NCBI GenBank assembly: GCA_036362985.1
Contig: JAYGXS010000005.1
Span: forward strand, 26,469,094-26,533,093
DNA: 64,000 bases
Source of the DNA: Ligula intestinalis
Lineage: Eukaryota > Platyhelminthes > Cestoda > Diphyllobothriidea > Diphyllobothriidae
Direction: 5' to 3'
Part shown: in pieces, positions 1 to 10,770 of the stretch
Layout of the letters: every line of letters starts with the position of its first letter
Numbering within the stretch: position 1 is the first letter of the stretch
Notes under the pieces: generated by a model
Databases searched by the model: none
The model's input: the letters and a program-made list of their open reading frames with translations, nothing else
Told to the model about the DNA's origin: nothing
Made by a program: the position numbers and the translations under genes

Positions 1-493
1 AAACTTTCCTTCAAACGTATGGTACAAACGGAATAAATGTACAGTTGTAAGCTGAGTTGACTCATCAGCAGGAGAAATGTTTCATATCGTTTAAAAACAT
101 TAGTTCCAGACGGAGAGGGTTGGCACAAGAACACAGTGTTCTCAGTCTTCCTTCAATGGTTGTCGGCAAAAGTTGCGCGCTATCGGCTGAAGGGTTAGCA
201 GACTGCGGGCTGCTGCTTCATTATCTTCAGCATGAAGCCTGGCGGGGTTCAAAGTCCACGAACGCCATCAGTGTGAAAGAGCGATTCCACCGAGTCAGCA
301 TTCAAAATTCGTGACAGTTGTCCTGAATGTAGAAAACTAGTTATAGCTCTCTTTAACATAAGGTAGCTTTGCTGGGTTTAATACTTTTGGGCAGCTTATT
401 CCAGATTGATATGGCGTTTACTGAAAAGAACTGCCGGTACTTAACTGTACGTGCCATAGGAAGAAATAAAAATACGTCTCGATGACTGGCGCG

Positions 494-769
494 TCAAGAG
501 TGGTCAAGCTGCCTTATTGTACTAAGAGGATTAAAGATTTGAACATTCAAAAGTCTAAACAGTAAAAGTAGACCCTTCTGCAATCTACGAAGCCACAGGG
601 GATCCAGCTTTATAAGTTCGCACCTTTGTTGGTAGGCTAACTTACGGTGTTCTGTAGTGAAAACTCTTCTAGTGAGGAAGTGCTGCACCGATTCTATTTT
701 CTTCCGTTCACTGGTGCGCAGAAGACTGAATAGGGGCGAGCAGTATTCAAGACTAGGTCTCACGTACAT
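494..769 (-). pseudogene. LINE A C-terminal tail, separate frame
   Basis: This 91-codon open stretch follows the reverse transcriptase in another frame. It carries the typical CR1 tail feel (MYVRPSLEYCSPLF, then a basic Arg/Leu-rich region). It matches the C-terminal half of the product at 42795-43280, where tail and thumb region are still joined in one frame, so a small frameshift near 780-800 separates the pieces in this copy. Confidence 0.8.
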
Positions 770-792
770 ATTATACAGGCTAGTTCTAACCT

Positions 793-1938
793 TTATAGCC
801 TTATAATTTCTGAGAATAAATCCGGTGGTTCGCGTACTTTCGAGACTATCAGGGCACAGTACTCTGAAAAATTGAGACTATTAGAGTAGGATATGCCCAA
901 ATCCTTGATAACTCCTGCGACATTAAGTTCGTGGCCGTCAATGCTTAATTCCGGTTGATGATCGTCGCCAACAACCATAACGGAACATTTGTGCCATGAA
1001 AAGGTTAGGCGCCACGTGCAACACCACTGGGCGAAGGCCTGAAGAGCCTTTTTTATCAGCTTGAGCACGATGTTGCGATCTGCCAGTTTATATTGATAAG
1101 CGACTTTTAAATCATCAGCGTACATGAAGGGTCTGCCATACTGAAAACAATCTGAAATGTCGTTGACAAACAGGCAAAATAAGAGCGGACCCAGTACACT
1201 ACCCTGCATAACTCCACTCCTCACATGCGTGGGGTTGGAGATAACATTGGAAATTTTTACTCGTTGTGTGCGAGCATCCAAAAAGGGAGATATGAAGTTC
1301 AGAGGCTTGCTAGCTATACCTAAGGAAGCCAGTTTAAGAAGGAGGAGGTTATGATCAACCCGATCAAAGGCCTTAGTAAAAGCAAAATAGACGCTATAAG
1401 TGGCAAAACCGCTGTCTCTAGATTGCAGCACATAATCAAAGAAATTGAGCTGACAGGTGTCACAAGATCGTTTCTCGAGAAAGCCATGTTGAGTTGTATT
1501 GAGCAGGTTGTTTTCTGTCAAGTGACGCATCATCTTTTCTTTGATTAAGGTCTCTAAGATCTTTGAGGCTGCGGGAAGTGTATTTATTGGCCTAAAGTTG
1601 TCGAATGAGGTCGATCGGCCATGCTTGCGAATAGGCATTATGTGCGATTTCTTCCACAACGCAGGAAAGGTTTCGCTCTCAAAAGCAATATTAAATGCCT
1701 TACAAAGAATAGACGGAAAAGTATCATTCGCTTCAGCTTTAAGAAGGCTAACTGGGACGCCATCTGGTCCTGGACTATAAGATTGACGATAACGACGAAT
1801 GGCTACAGTCACATCCAAGAGGGTAAAACTTATGGTTTCGAGTACGGCACCCGTCCAAGCCTGGATGGCCAGAGGTGCAGCGAACGAGCTTTCACTAAAC
1901 GTTTTGCATAGGAACGCATTGAAGCTATCGGCGGTCAA
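793..1938 (-). pseudogene. LINE A reverse transcriptase domain, catalytic Asp lost
   Basis: A 381-codon open stretch with CR1-type reverse transcriptase motifs: SPGPDGVP near the start, a TQHGF fingers motif, the motif A region, QGSVLGPLLF (motif B) and YADDLKV (motif C). Motif A reads VYFAFTKAFDRV. The sister copy at 43323-43835 has VYFDFTKAFDRV, so the first catalytic aspartate is alanine here (codon at 1381-1383, GCT on the minus strand). In known reverse transcriptases this residue binds a catalytic metal, so this copy should be dead even apart from its frameshifts. The N-terminal connection to the endonuclease is broken around 1940-2058. Confidence 0.85.
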
Positions 1939-2058
1939 CTTAGCGTCAGCTATAAGGTTTCCTAAGGCGTCTTGAAGTATGGGGTGTTGCGTTTTCCTCT
2001 GCGCTTTTACTGTACGCGAAAAGAGTTTCGCAACATTAAGGGAAGGATTTTCAGTGAA

Positions 2059-3076
2059 TTAGGCCTCATCGGCTTTCTGCTTTTCTTCGGAGAGCTTCTT
2101 AGCCTGCTCAAAGATCAGTGTGATCAAGGGCAGAACGGAAGTTTCGTTCTGCCGATGCAAATGACGAGAGAGTTTACGCAGCCTACGACGGAAAGACAGA
2201 GGAAGATACACTTCATCCTTGACACGAATTACTTTCTTACGGGGGACAAAGTGGAGGATGAGTGGATCCAGCACTTTGTACAGTGCATTGGTACAAACAT
2301 TTGCATCCAAACATTGGAAAAATTCAGACCGGTCGAGAGCGTTTTGATGTGCCAGTAGGTCTGCCGTGTTAGCTGATCGGAAGTCATGATAAAGACTATA
2401 CTTTTGGGAAAATGTTTCATCCGCCTCCAGTTCTAGTTCACTAACAACTGTAAGATGGTCTGAACTCCCAAGTGCGTCTAAGGATGACACTGAAAGCGGT
2501 TCGCATCCCCTACAAAAAATTAGGTTGAGTATTTTTGCTCCTCGAGTGGGAAAATCGAATACCTGATTCCACATGCCGATGTCTACTGCCTCAAGTAAGT
2601 TCTTGAACTTTGAAGGACCGGATGGTGGAAACCATTGCATCTCAGGAAGGTTAAAATCACCTGCAATCAAGCAATACTTAAGGTTCAAGTCAGCTGCGGC
2701 ATGAAATGCCTGAGAGAGACAAAGATCGTAGTCTGCATTGGCATTAGGTGGGCGATAAACACAGCCAACAAGCAAGGAGTATTTGTTTTTTTAGAACAAC
2801 TCGTAGCCAGCAGCTCTCCTCCACCGCTGTGAATTGAGGATAGTTCAAAGGGTAAAATGCAAGTGGCTGCTTTATATAGATGCAGCTTCCTCCACCACGG
2901 CCCTTGTTTCGATCGTTCCGAACGCATGCATAGCCTAGAACAGAGAGTTCTGAGTCAGCTACACAGGCCGATGCCCATGTCTCAGTTACCATAACAATAT
3001 CTAGGCGGTTGACGAAAACCATAGTCTGGAGCAGAGGCATTTTATTAATCAGTGATCTGGCATTTAAAAGGACCAA
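2059..3076 (-). pseudogene. LINE A APE-type endonuclease and linker, two frames
   Basis: Two overlapping open stretches (2744-3076 and 2059-2775) together give an apurinic-endonuclease-like domain. The first starts with LLNARSLINKMPLL and contains VTETWAS. The second begins LVGCVYRPPNANADYD and contains AGDFNLPEMQW and SSDH, the Asp/Asn and His motifs of this nuclease fold. The two parts are in different frames, so one frameshift lies near 2750-2770. The enzyme nicks target DNA during LINE insertion; this copy cannot make it whole. Confidence 0.82.
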
Positions 3077-3249
3077 TTTAAGAGGGCATGTCTTAGGTTT
3101 CGGTGGCGGGTCAGCTAGGCCGTCACTGTTACCGGCTTCGACCAGAGCGACGTCCTTTTGACCTGAACTATTTTTCCCTCTCTTATTTTGAGATTTGTCT
3201 CGCCATTGGTTCTCCGTTTCTCCGGCTCTATTATTAGCTGTCTCATCTT

Positions 3250-4457
3250 TCTCCGCTCTTACAACTCGTAATCCAGCTGAAAAAACTTGCGAATGCAGGT
3301 TCCGTAAGGATGGTTTGCGCTCTAGGAAGAATTTGGCCTGTGCTTCAGTTTCTTAAATAACTCTTAGAGTTCATGGCCGAGAAGTTGATTCTGGAGCTGT
3401 TGGAGCCTTCTCTATTTGAAATGCCTTAAGAATGCGGAAAGACTCACCTGGTTTTAACAATGGTTTGGCGTAAACTCGCATAAGACCCACGTCATGGTCA
3501 ATTCGTTCTTGTGCAATTGACGACTCTCACTCTGGAGCCCCCTTTACAACTATTTTCTGCTTGCGACTCAATGGGGCATATGTTGCGAGCTCACGTGTTT
3601 CGGCCGCGGGAGCACTTGTATCCGGTACACTCGGTTCTGATGTACTGGCTATTGGGTAAGCTGAGTGCAAACCCATGAACCGTTTGGCTTTCTTAGGCTT
3701 ATGCCTCTTTTGAGTTATGATCTTGTCAACCTTTTGGTCATCACTTTCTTGTGCAGAGTCAAGCAACGATGTGGTGCTAGGATGCAAATCCCGATAATTG
3801 CTAGTGTCGCTTAAGCCGAGTGACGATGGTGCAGCTCGTGGGCTTGACATATGATCCGATATGCAAATTTCAGGTGTGTTGTCAGACATGTCCAAGTCCA
3901 AGTCCATATCAGCGTCAAATCGTTCTTGTGCAATTTTTGACACTATTTCTGGAGCCCCTTTTACAACTATATTCTGCTTGTGACTCACTGGTGCATCTGT
4001 TGCGAGCTCACGAGTTACAACCAAGCGGGCATCTTTATCCGGTACTTTAGCTTCGATTGGTCCTCATGTGGTGGTTTTTGGGTTAGCTGACTGCACACCC
4101 CTGGCCCGTTTAGACTTTTGAGCCTTTCTAGCCCTATGCTTTTTGGCTTAATGATCTTATCGACCTCTGTATCATCCCTTTCTAGTGCAGCATCGAGCAA
4201 CGATGTGACGCAAGGGCTGTTTTAACCACTGTACAGGAAATATGCGTTTTTCGATAGGCTATCTCTTGTTTCAGTTTATTTACCTCGTGGTTAATTTCCT
4301 GCTTCATCTCCAAAAACTCCTGGTGGAGGATGAAGTCCTCACAGTCTAACTTCGGAAAACGTAGTAGACATCTTGGCCGTTTGGAGGGAGGTCTAGAATT
4401 TATAAAATTATCTAAGTGGCCATATATGTATATGTATATTTTAAGGGTAACAGGCAA
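3250..4457 (-). pseudogene. LINE A ORF1 remnant with internal duplication
   Basis: The region upstream of the endonuclease encodes pieces of an ORF1-type protein. The segment KQKIVVKGAPE and its upstream linker (VDKII, then a Lys-rich run) occur twice, once ending near 3540 and again near 3960, offset by about 415 bp and clearly diverged from each other. Open pieces are 3527-4024, 4015-4200 and 4182-4457. The right LINE A copy has KQKIVVKGAPE once. Either an internal tandem duplication or a join of two related LINEs explains this. Confidence 0.6.
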
Positions 4458-4608
4458 GAAATGCCCTTGAGGACCCTATTAATGTAACGCGAACAGGTTA
4501 TTCTTACAGTTAATGTGCAGTCACGGGGAGCACATATGATATCATAACAGAATTTCGAGTGAATTTTCACGGAAAAGAATGATAACAGTCTAAAGCCAGA
4601 AAAATTGT

Positions 4609-5337
4609 TCACAGTGCTGGCAGTAGGAAATCGTGTTGTAAAAGTCGCCTTTTTTCAAATAAAATCACATCAAGTCTTCTTTTAAATTCCGCAATTGTGT
4701 CAGCGGAAACCGTCTCGCTTGGTAGCAAGTTCCAAGGCCGGACCACGCGTTGACTGAAGAAATATTTTCGGAGGTCTAATCGGGTGCGTTCGTTTGTGAC
4801 CTTGTAAGGATGGCCACGCAGGTGAGTAGTGGTGGCTAATTGGAAGAAATCCTCCAATTTTAGGGAGGAAATGTGGCCCCGGATTATCTGGAATGTCCAG
4901 AGCAGGCTGCACTGAACGTTCCTGTAAGACAAAGGAAAAAGGTCAAGTTTTATCAATCTCTCCTGATATGGTAAGTCCCTGAGACCGTCGACCATCTTTG
5001 TCGCCTTGCGTTGCAATTGTTCAAGAAGCTCCACATCTTTCTTCAACCACGGTGTCCAAACTGGCATTCCGTATTCAAGATGTGGTCTCAAAAAGGTGCC
5101 ACATATTTTTCCGAAGCGTTCAGGTGGAAAGATTTTGAACGCTCGTCTGATCCAGTGCAGGGTACTAGTTGCTTTCTGGACAGACATTTTACAGTGCTCT
5201 GTTTGAATCAAGTTCGCGGTTGTCCATATACCCAGATCTTTGTGTGTCTCAACCTCGTTTAATGCGTTACCATTGATAAAATAACTGTGTTTCGGTGGCA
5301 CTTTTCGCCCCGGGCTTATGTGTAGAACAAGACACAT
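4609..5337 (-). pseudogene. LINE B ORF2 C-terminal part after a frameshift
   Basis: This 242-codon stretch is the thumb and C-terminal tail of the LINE B reverse transcriptase. It starts MCLVLHISPGRKV, which fits directly after LLNFN at the end of the upstream frame, and contains LRPHLEYGMPVWTPW and a final PWNLLPSE segment. It overlaps the upstream frame at 5267-5337. A change of one or two bases near 5330-5340 would restore a single frame of about 955 residues, the usual CR1 ORF2 length. Confidence 0.88.
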
Positions 5338-7462
5338 TAAAGTTAAGAAGCCACGTGGACGACCAGATAACCAGTTTATCGATGTTCGACTGTAGTTTCT
5401 TTGCGTCGTCGGCGCACCTAATTTCAGCCCATATTTTTATGTCATCCGCAAACATGACAGCTGCGCAATCAAGCTCATTGAGACAGTCGTTTACGTAAAT
5501 CAGGAATAGCAGCAGACCCAAAACTGAGCCTTGTGGTACACCACTCTCGACCATTGTCCATTCTGAGGTTGAGTTTCCGACAACGACCCTCTGTTCTCTG
5601 AGGGACAAGAAACTACTGATCCATTTATACATTTTTCCTTGGATTCCCACGTCCCAAATCTTCTGCAGAAGAAGCCTGTGTGGTACACTATCGAAGGCCT
5701 TTTTGAAGTCGAAGAATATAACATCAATTGGATAGCCTTTATCAGCGGCCTTTGTCCACTTCTCCTGTGAGTAAAGAGCACTCGTGAGGCAAGAGCGTCC
5801 TGGGCGAAAGCCGTGCTGTCCATCACATAGTATTTTGTTGCTTTCGAGGAAATACATTAAATTCTTCTTAATAATGTGCTCCATTAATTTGCTCGCGATG
5901 CAAGTTAGACTGACAAGACGGTTATTTGCGCAATCAAGTCGCGAACCTCCCTTGTAGATCGGGGTGACGTTTGCCCACTTCCATTCTTCTGGGAGTTCGC
6001 CTTCGTCAAAAGATTTCTGGAAGATGGCAGCCAGGGGTTTGCATAGTTCGTTAGCTAATTCTCTTAGTGCTAGTGCAGGAATTTTGTCCGGCCCAGGTGA
6101 TTTGGCAGGCTTTAGTTGGAGTAATTCGGCCCTGACAGTGTTGTGTGAAAACTCTAGGTCCTCTATTTTGGGCAATAAGGAGGAGGGTAAGGGTGCAGTT
6201 ATCGGTCGATGAGCGGACGGACCGTCAGCAAAAGTTGTAGGTTCTCGGGTGTAGACGGATTCAAAGAAATCGGAGAGGAGGAAGGCTTTCATCTGGTCTT
6301 CGGTCAGCAGTTGTCCATCGGCTGATCTAAGGGCAGGGATCAGTTCCTGAGATCTCTTCGTGCTTCGTATATAACCGTACAAGATCTTGGGGTGTTCCAG
6401 CGACTTATATAATATGTTCAGCTCGTATTTATTGCGCAGTTTAGTAGCTTCTCTTTTACAAATGTTACGTTGTTGCTTATACTCCCGTAAGTGTTTACCG
6501 GAGCCGGTTAATCTGTAGCGTCTCCAGAAGCGGTTTCTTTTTTTGAAAGCGGCCTGCAAGCTTGAGTTCATCCACTTCGGGCGATTCGAACTTGTCTTTC
6601 TTCTGAAGGGACAGTTGAGACAGAGAGTCCTTTTCAACGTCGAGCTAAAGGTCATCCACTGTTCATTTGCCCCACCTTGGAGATCTGTTTCCCATGATAC
6701 CTCTGACATTTCTCTTCTCATAAGTGGGTAGTCGCCTTTCCAAATGTTACTTTCCCATGTGTCGGAGGAGTAGGGTTTGGAGAACAGCGAATACTCGAAA
6801 TACAGCATAATATGGTCGTTTGACCCTAATGGTGGTCGATCCTGCAGGTCAATCACAGTTTCCTCCTCTCGTGTAAAGATAAGGTCGAGACAGTTCGACT
6901 GTTGTCCTTCCCTAGCCCGCGTTCCAAACGCGACGGTTTGGCAGAGCAGTTTGGCTGTGGCCCATTGTAGTAATTTGTGATTGAAGTTGTCTTGAAGAAC
7001 CTGTGCAGTCCATGTCTGCCAGTCAACACCAGGAGCGTTAAAGTCCCCAACGATTAGGATGTCTTTTTTCTCACTAACCCTATACAATTCTGCTATGAGG
7101 AAAGTGTCTTGGTCATGAGAATGGTTTGGCGGGCGGTATGTCACCGAAAGCGTCAGTGGCCTGGCGTACTTAGCAGATATAGTAATATTTAGCATTTCCA
7201 CATCTCGTGCTGGGACCGGTACTTCAGCCGTGGCTGTCAGCTTGCAAGTGACATAGACTATAAGCCCTCCTCCCCTAGTTTTTCTGTCTTTCCTGAAAAG
7301 CTGATATCCTCTAAGTGATAATTCAGAATCAGCGATAACTTTTGAAAGCCAGGTTTCAGTTAAAGCCATGATGTCTGGTTTCACCTCATCGACCAAGTTC
7401 TTTAGTTCGTCCAGCTTGTTAAGCAAGCTTTGTACATTTGCGGTTAGGACCTTTAGTGACAA
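5267..7462 (-). CDS. LINE B ORF2: APE endonuclease and reverse transcriptase
   Basis: A 731-codon frame. Residues 1-230 form the APE-type endonuclease: TANVQSLLNK at the start, TETWLS, RGGGLIVYV, VTYRPPN, VGDFNAPGVDW and GSNDH. After a basic linker, the reverse transcriptase begins around residue 440 with SPGPDKIPA and carries GQHGFRPGRSC, the motif A segment FFDFKKAFDSV with its aspartate, GVPQGSVLG and FADD at residues 671-674 (bases 5441-5452). All key catalytic residues I can check are present. The last 21 residues are out-of-frame sequence caused by the frameshift near 5335. The true start is uncertain: the frame is open upstream of 7462 through the end of ORF1, and no ATG is obvious. 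Confidence 0.88.
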   Translation of the reverse strand: MSLKVLTANVQSLLNKLDELKNLVDEVKPDIMALTETWLSKVIADSELSLRGYQLFRKDRKTRGGGLIVYVTCKLTATAEVPVPARDVEMLNITISAKYARPLTLSVTYRPPNHSHDQDTFLIAELYRVSEKKDILIVGDFNAPGVDWQTWTAQVLQDNFNHKLLQWATAKLLCQTVAFGTRAREGQQSNCLDLIFTREEETVIDLQDRPPLGSNDHIMLYFEYSLFSKPYSSDTWESNIWKGDYPLMRREMSEVSWETDLQGGANEQWMTFSSTLKRTLCLNCPFRRKTSSNRPKWMNSSLQAAFKKRNRFWRRYRLTGSGKHLREYKQQRNICKREATKLRNKYELNILYKSLEHPKILYGYIRSTKRSQELIPALRSADGQLLTEDQMKAFLLSDFFESVYTREPTTFADGPSAHRPITAPLPSSLLPKIEDLEFSHNTVRAELLQLKPAKSPGPDKIPALALRELANELCKPLAAIFQKSFDEGELPEEWKWANVTPIYKGGSRLDCANNRLVSLTCIASKLMEHIIKKNLMYFLESNKILCDGQHGFRPGRSCLTSALYSQEKWTKAADKGYPIDVIFFDFKKAFDSVPHRLLLQKIWDVGIQGKMYKWISSFLSLREQRVVVGNSTSEWTMVESGVPQGSVLGLLLFLIYVNDCLNELDCAAVMFADDIKIWAEIRCADDAKKLQSNIDKLVIWSSTWLLNFNVSCSTHKPGAKSATETQLFYQW

Positions 7463-8478
7463 ATTACTCCGTGAGGCCCAACCATCATCGTGACAGGTTT
7501 TGGCCAGAGGAAGGGCTCCTTGACTTGTATTATTTGCCCATCTTTTATTTTCAGGCCCTTTGCCACGCTTTCGGTCCTCTCTCTCAATTCTATCCTTAGT
7601 TGCCTCATTTTCATCCGCTCCCTCGGCTCGTATTCTGGCTGAAAAAACACTTGCTTGTGCGAATTTCGTAAGGCCGTTTTTCCTTTTAGCATTTTTGATG
7701 CCAAGCCTTCGTCATCAAATATAACTTTGAGAGGCCTTGGGTTTGTTTGTAGGTCGCGGCCAAGGTCTGCTTTACCCAGACGGAAGGCTTTATTGACGGT
7801 ATAGGTTTCCCCATTCTTTAGGACAGCGCTGACGTATTCGTGTATTCGATCAAAGTCGTGTGCAACTCGTTCCGTTGTACTGTCAAACGTGGACTCAGGA
7901 GCACCTTGTATGATAATGTTGTTTTTCCGATTTATGGACGACTTCTGTAATACCTTACCTGTAGTTCCGTTTGACTCGTCTTGAACAACTATGCAGTTTT
8001 GTCGGTCAAGGGAAACCCGTGATGTATTTCCAGTCTTACTGCTATCGGAAGACCCCGAGATGTTGTTTGGAATAGTTTTTGACTTTGTGTTTCCACTACC
8101 ATCACCAGAGATAGGCTTCTTTTGGAGTCTGGGATGGCACCGATCAGGTCTGGCTTCCTGCTGCCCCCCTATTACATTTTTGGTTTTCTTCTGTGATTTG
8201 TATGCAGCCTTAGCATACCCACTAGGAGTGGTTGATGTGCTGGGTACATTTTGCACTTTCGGCCCGGAATATGAGCCTATAATAAGCGGGGTTTTTAATT
8301 CGGAAAGTTCCTCATGTGCTGAGATTGGGCGCAGAGTATAAGTGCCGCAGACCGTTAGAGATGTTTCTGTAGAATCTTGATCACGGTGCTCCTCGTCGGC
8401 AGTTACTTTCTGGTCGTATCTTGATATGGGTGTCAAGGGCCCGTGTCGAAGTGGCCGGGCTGCCTGAGGTGCTAACAC
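7453..8478 (-). CDS. LINE B ORF1, nucleic-acid-binding accessory protein
   Basis: A 341-codon frame just before ORF2, overlapping it by about 10 bases. The middle is Ser/Lys/Thr-rich and unstructured. The C-terminal third (from IIIQGAPES) resembles LINE A ORF1 and ends with VFFQPEYEPRERMKMRQLR and a basic tail, as expected for RNA binding in CR1 ORF1 proteins. A better N-terminus is in another frame at 8381-8569 (starts MESLDATSPL), so a frameshift near 8430 may have cut off the original first 50 or so residues. No zinc knuckle was seen. Confidence 0.72.
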   Translation of the reverse strand: MLAPQAARPLRHGPLTPISRYDQKVTADEEHRDQDSTETSLTVCGTYTLRPISAHEELSELKTPLIIGSYSGPKVQNVPSTSTTPSGYAKAAYKSQKKTKNVIGGQQEARPDRCHPRLQKKPISGDGSGNTKSKTIPNNISGSSDSSKTGNTSRVSLDRQNCIVVQDESNGTTGKVLQKSSINRKNNIIIQGAPESTFDSTTERVAHDFDRIHEYVSAVLKNGETYTVNKAFRLGKADLGRDLQTNPRPLKVIFDDEGLASKMLKGKTALRNSHKQVFFQPEYEPRERMKMRQLRIELRERTESVAKGLKIKDGQIIQVKEPFLWPKPVTMMVGPHGVICH

Positions 8479-8604
8479 CGCTAATAACCAGATTTGGCGA
8501 CCCGGGTTTGAGATCCGATGGTGGCGAAACGTTTCGTGCTAACGGACTTGTAGCATCTAAACTCTCCATAGTATGTAAGATTTTTTGCGTAACGACCTGC
8601 GTCT

Positions 8605-9230
8605 GATACTGCCAATTAAATCGGAAGACGAACCCAAGAGCCCGTAGGAGTGAGGCGGAGAGAAGATCGATTGGCCAGATAGTGCAAGTTTACTGAGACA
8701 TGCAGGTTACAGCAAGTTAGAGTAAAATATTGAGTTCCTGACAGATAGGATGAAATGTGTTTGGTTATAAAATTTCCTTAGGAATAACGTGAGAGTCACT
8801 TTTATCCTAACGTGAGAGTCAATTTTTATCCTAAATATTATGACGATATTTGGATAAGGGTATATAACAACACAGTGATATAACGACTCAGCCTTGGCGT
8901 GAAATTCGGAGATGTGCAGATGTTTGTGGCGCAGAGGAGTTTTTTCACAAAATCGACACGTCCAAGAAGCAATTTCCAAACTTTGGAATAATTCACAGCG
9001 GAGGAATTTTTCAGAGCGACCGGATTGAGATTTCCACTTATAAAATTCCAAACTTTGGAAATATATAGTCAATTATTGAATAATTTCCAAGAAGCGTGTC
9101 CAAATGTTTATATATTTTTGGGCCACCCTGTATATTAGAACAGCCTTCAAGCACTTACCGTTTTATCTAAATACCACATACTTCTCTGCGAATTACTGTT
9201 TCGCTTCCATTATCCTGTCATTCGGCAAAA
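8605..9230. other. AT-rich spacer with a tandem repeat and two palindromes
   Basis: No gene is visible. It holds a 24-bp unit repeated twice at 8786-8834 (AACGTGAGAGTCA core) and two copies of the 15-base palindrome TTCCAAACTTTGGAA at 8974-8988 and 9046-9060. It may be an old MITE-like remnant. Confidence 0.4.
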
Positions 9231-10770
9231 GAAAATTCTAAAATATTTAATTCATCCTCTCAATTCATCATCTGAAGATGAAAATTTTTCTGAAATATTT
9301 AAATTTATTTCAAAGTCGGCTTTCGAAATTAAAATTATTGCCGGAGATTTTAATTTTCGGAAAATTGATTGGCTTTCACACTCTTGTCCACTTAGATTTC
9401 AGCATTTCCATTACCATTAATTTATCTACCTGGTCCCAACCGGTCCGCTCCCCAATAAGACACAATCCTATTCTAGATCTTGTTTTTACAAAAGCCATTG
9501 CTCCCCTCTTCGTTGATTTTAAGCAGGACATCTTCCAAAATGGTCATCCATTAATTCACTGTTGGCTTCCACTTCTTTCTGCGGAAAAGGCTAGCGCCGT
9601 TCTAATCTGTAGGAGCCTATACCCTCAGCGCTGCCATGATCACTCATTCTGCCTGCTCTGTCAAAGTGGCCAGTCAATCGACTTTTGGCGCATCACTGAT
9701 TACTGGTTCACACTGGACTCGCCTCGCCACTTGTGATGACTGATCTCCTAAGCGTGAATTGGCAGTCAAATCAGTCAATCGATTTTTCCGTACCGCTGAT
9801 TACTGGTATGCACCGGATTAGTGGTCAGCGCTGGCAGAAACACACTTCGCACTATGCCCATTCAGCGGGCAAGGCGGAACTCACTCGGCCTTTGGCCCCG
9901 GTGCGCGGCGGATGCGAGGCTGCGGCGCTCTCTCTCTCTCGCTCCTCATGGTCGAACTCCACCCCAGGCCAAGTCAACCCTTCTGTTTAGTCTTCTCCTA
10001 ATTATTCTGTACAGAATACAATCTCCTTCTACCTTGGCTTCCACGACTTCTATCTTCATCTAAGGAACCGGGCCTGGAAGATCGCAGTAGTTAGGATTTA
10101 ACTGGCTTAGCCATAACCCCTTTGTGATAAACCTACCATGTTCGTGACCTCGCAGATATTAGCTTAATAAAAAACGTTCTTGAATCATTGGATTGGCTGA
10201 GTCTCTCCTACACGAACGACTTTTCACGTATTTCTGAAGTCATGTCTGCTATTTCTTATAAAATACTGGGATTTGTGCCCAATAAAATTGTTAATCTGTA
10301 CGCGTCAGAATCCACCATCCCTCATTTTATTTTGCCACGACTAAAGAAATTGAGGCGGCAGTTGAAAGACCACTCTACTATTTCGCCGTCTGTGTACCAA
10401 AGGATCGCGGAGATTTTCAAAGTGGCGTCCAAAGTTCGTCTAAGGCGTGACAGACAGAGGGAATCATGCTTTTAGCAAGCTTTACTCTGCAAAATCTTTT
10501 GCTCAACTGTTCCATCCTCAGCTCCCCTCTAAACGAGGTCACAAAATTCCTCCGCTAATAAATAGAGATAATAAAATTGTTTTGATAGACACGGAAAGGC
10601 CCAGTTTTTAAGAGCAGTCTTTGCAAAGCATTTTGCGACTGAATCTGAACCATTTCCGTCGTTTAATAACAATAATAATAAGTTGTATATTTCAGGCCCA
10701 ATGAGCCTCATCAATAAACCAAAAATTCGATAGCACGAAATACTAGAAATAATTGGTTTAACAAACAGTA
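9230..10770 (+). mobile_element. LINE C-related fragment split by an LTR
   Basis: Two pieces of one LINE lie on the plus strand around an inserted repeat. The first (about 9230-9607) encodes part of an APE endonuclease: IIAGDFNF in one frame, then NPILDLVFTKAIAPLFVDF and GHPLIHCW. The second (10141-10770) encodes a linker, LPRLKKLRRQLKDHS followed by IAEIFKVASKVRLRRDRQ, which matches the linker of LINE C at 15935-16147. Both pieces have stops and frameshifts. Confidence 0.72.
9608..10140 (+). mobile_element. Solo-LTR-like repeat nested in a LINE
   Basis: It starts TGTAGGAGCC and its right part carries the motif GGGCCTGGAAGATCGCAG and TTAACT shared with at least nine other copies between 29 and 38.5 kb. 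Inside is a 100-bp-period duplication (9672-9720 and 9772-9820, both with CAGTCAATCGA and CTGATTACTGGT). It interrupts the LINE C-like reading frame, so it inserted after that LINE. The exact right edge is uncertain. Confidence 0.65.

Larger units (their letters stand above)
1..4200 (-). mobile_element. LINE A, CR1-type non-LTR retrotransposon, broken copy (left)
   Basis: Read on the minus strand, this stretch gives in order an ORF1 remnant, an APE-type endonuclease, a reverse transcriptase and a C-terminal tail, the arrangement of CR1/Jockey-group LINEs. The reading frame is interrupted between and within domains, so it cannot make a full protein. The 3' end is cut off by the window start. 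It is closely similar in sequence and order to 42100-45970, so the two are copies of one family. The 5' end lies near 4200, just next to the 3' tail of LINE B. Confidence 0.88.
4420..8600 (-). mobile_element. LINE B, CR1-type non-LTR retrotransposon, nearly intact
   Basis: On the minus strand this element has ORF1 (about 8569-7453), ORF2 (7462-4609, one frameshift) and a short 3' UTR ending in a TATACA-rich microsatellite near 4420-4440. Endonuclease and reverse transcriptase motifs are all present. A 3'-truncated relative lies on the plus strand at 11436-11975 just after the assembly gap. The long open frames suggest a young insertion. No target-site duplication was identified by eye. Confidence 0.9.
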
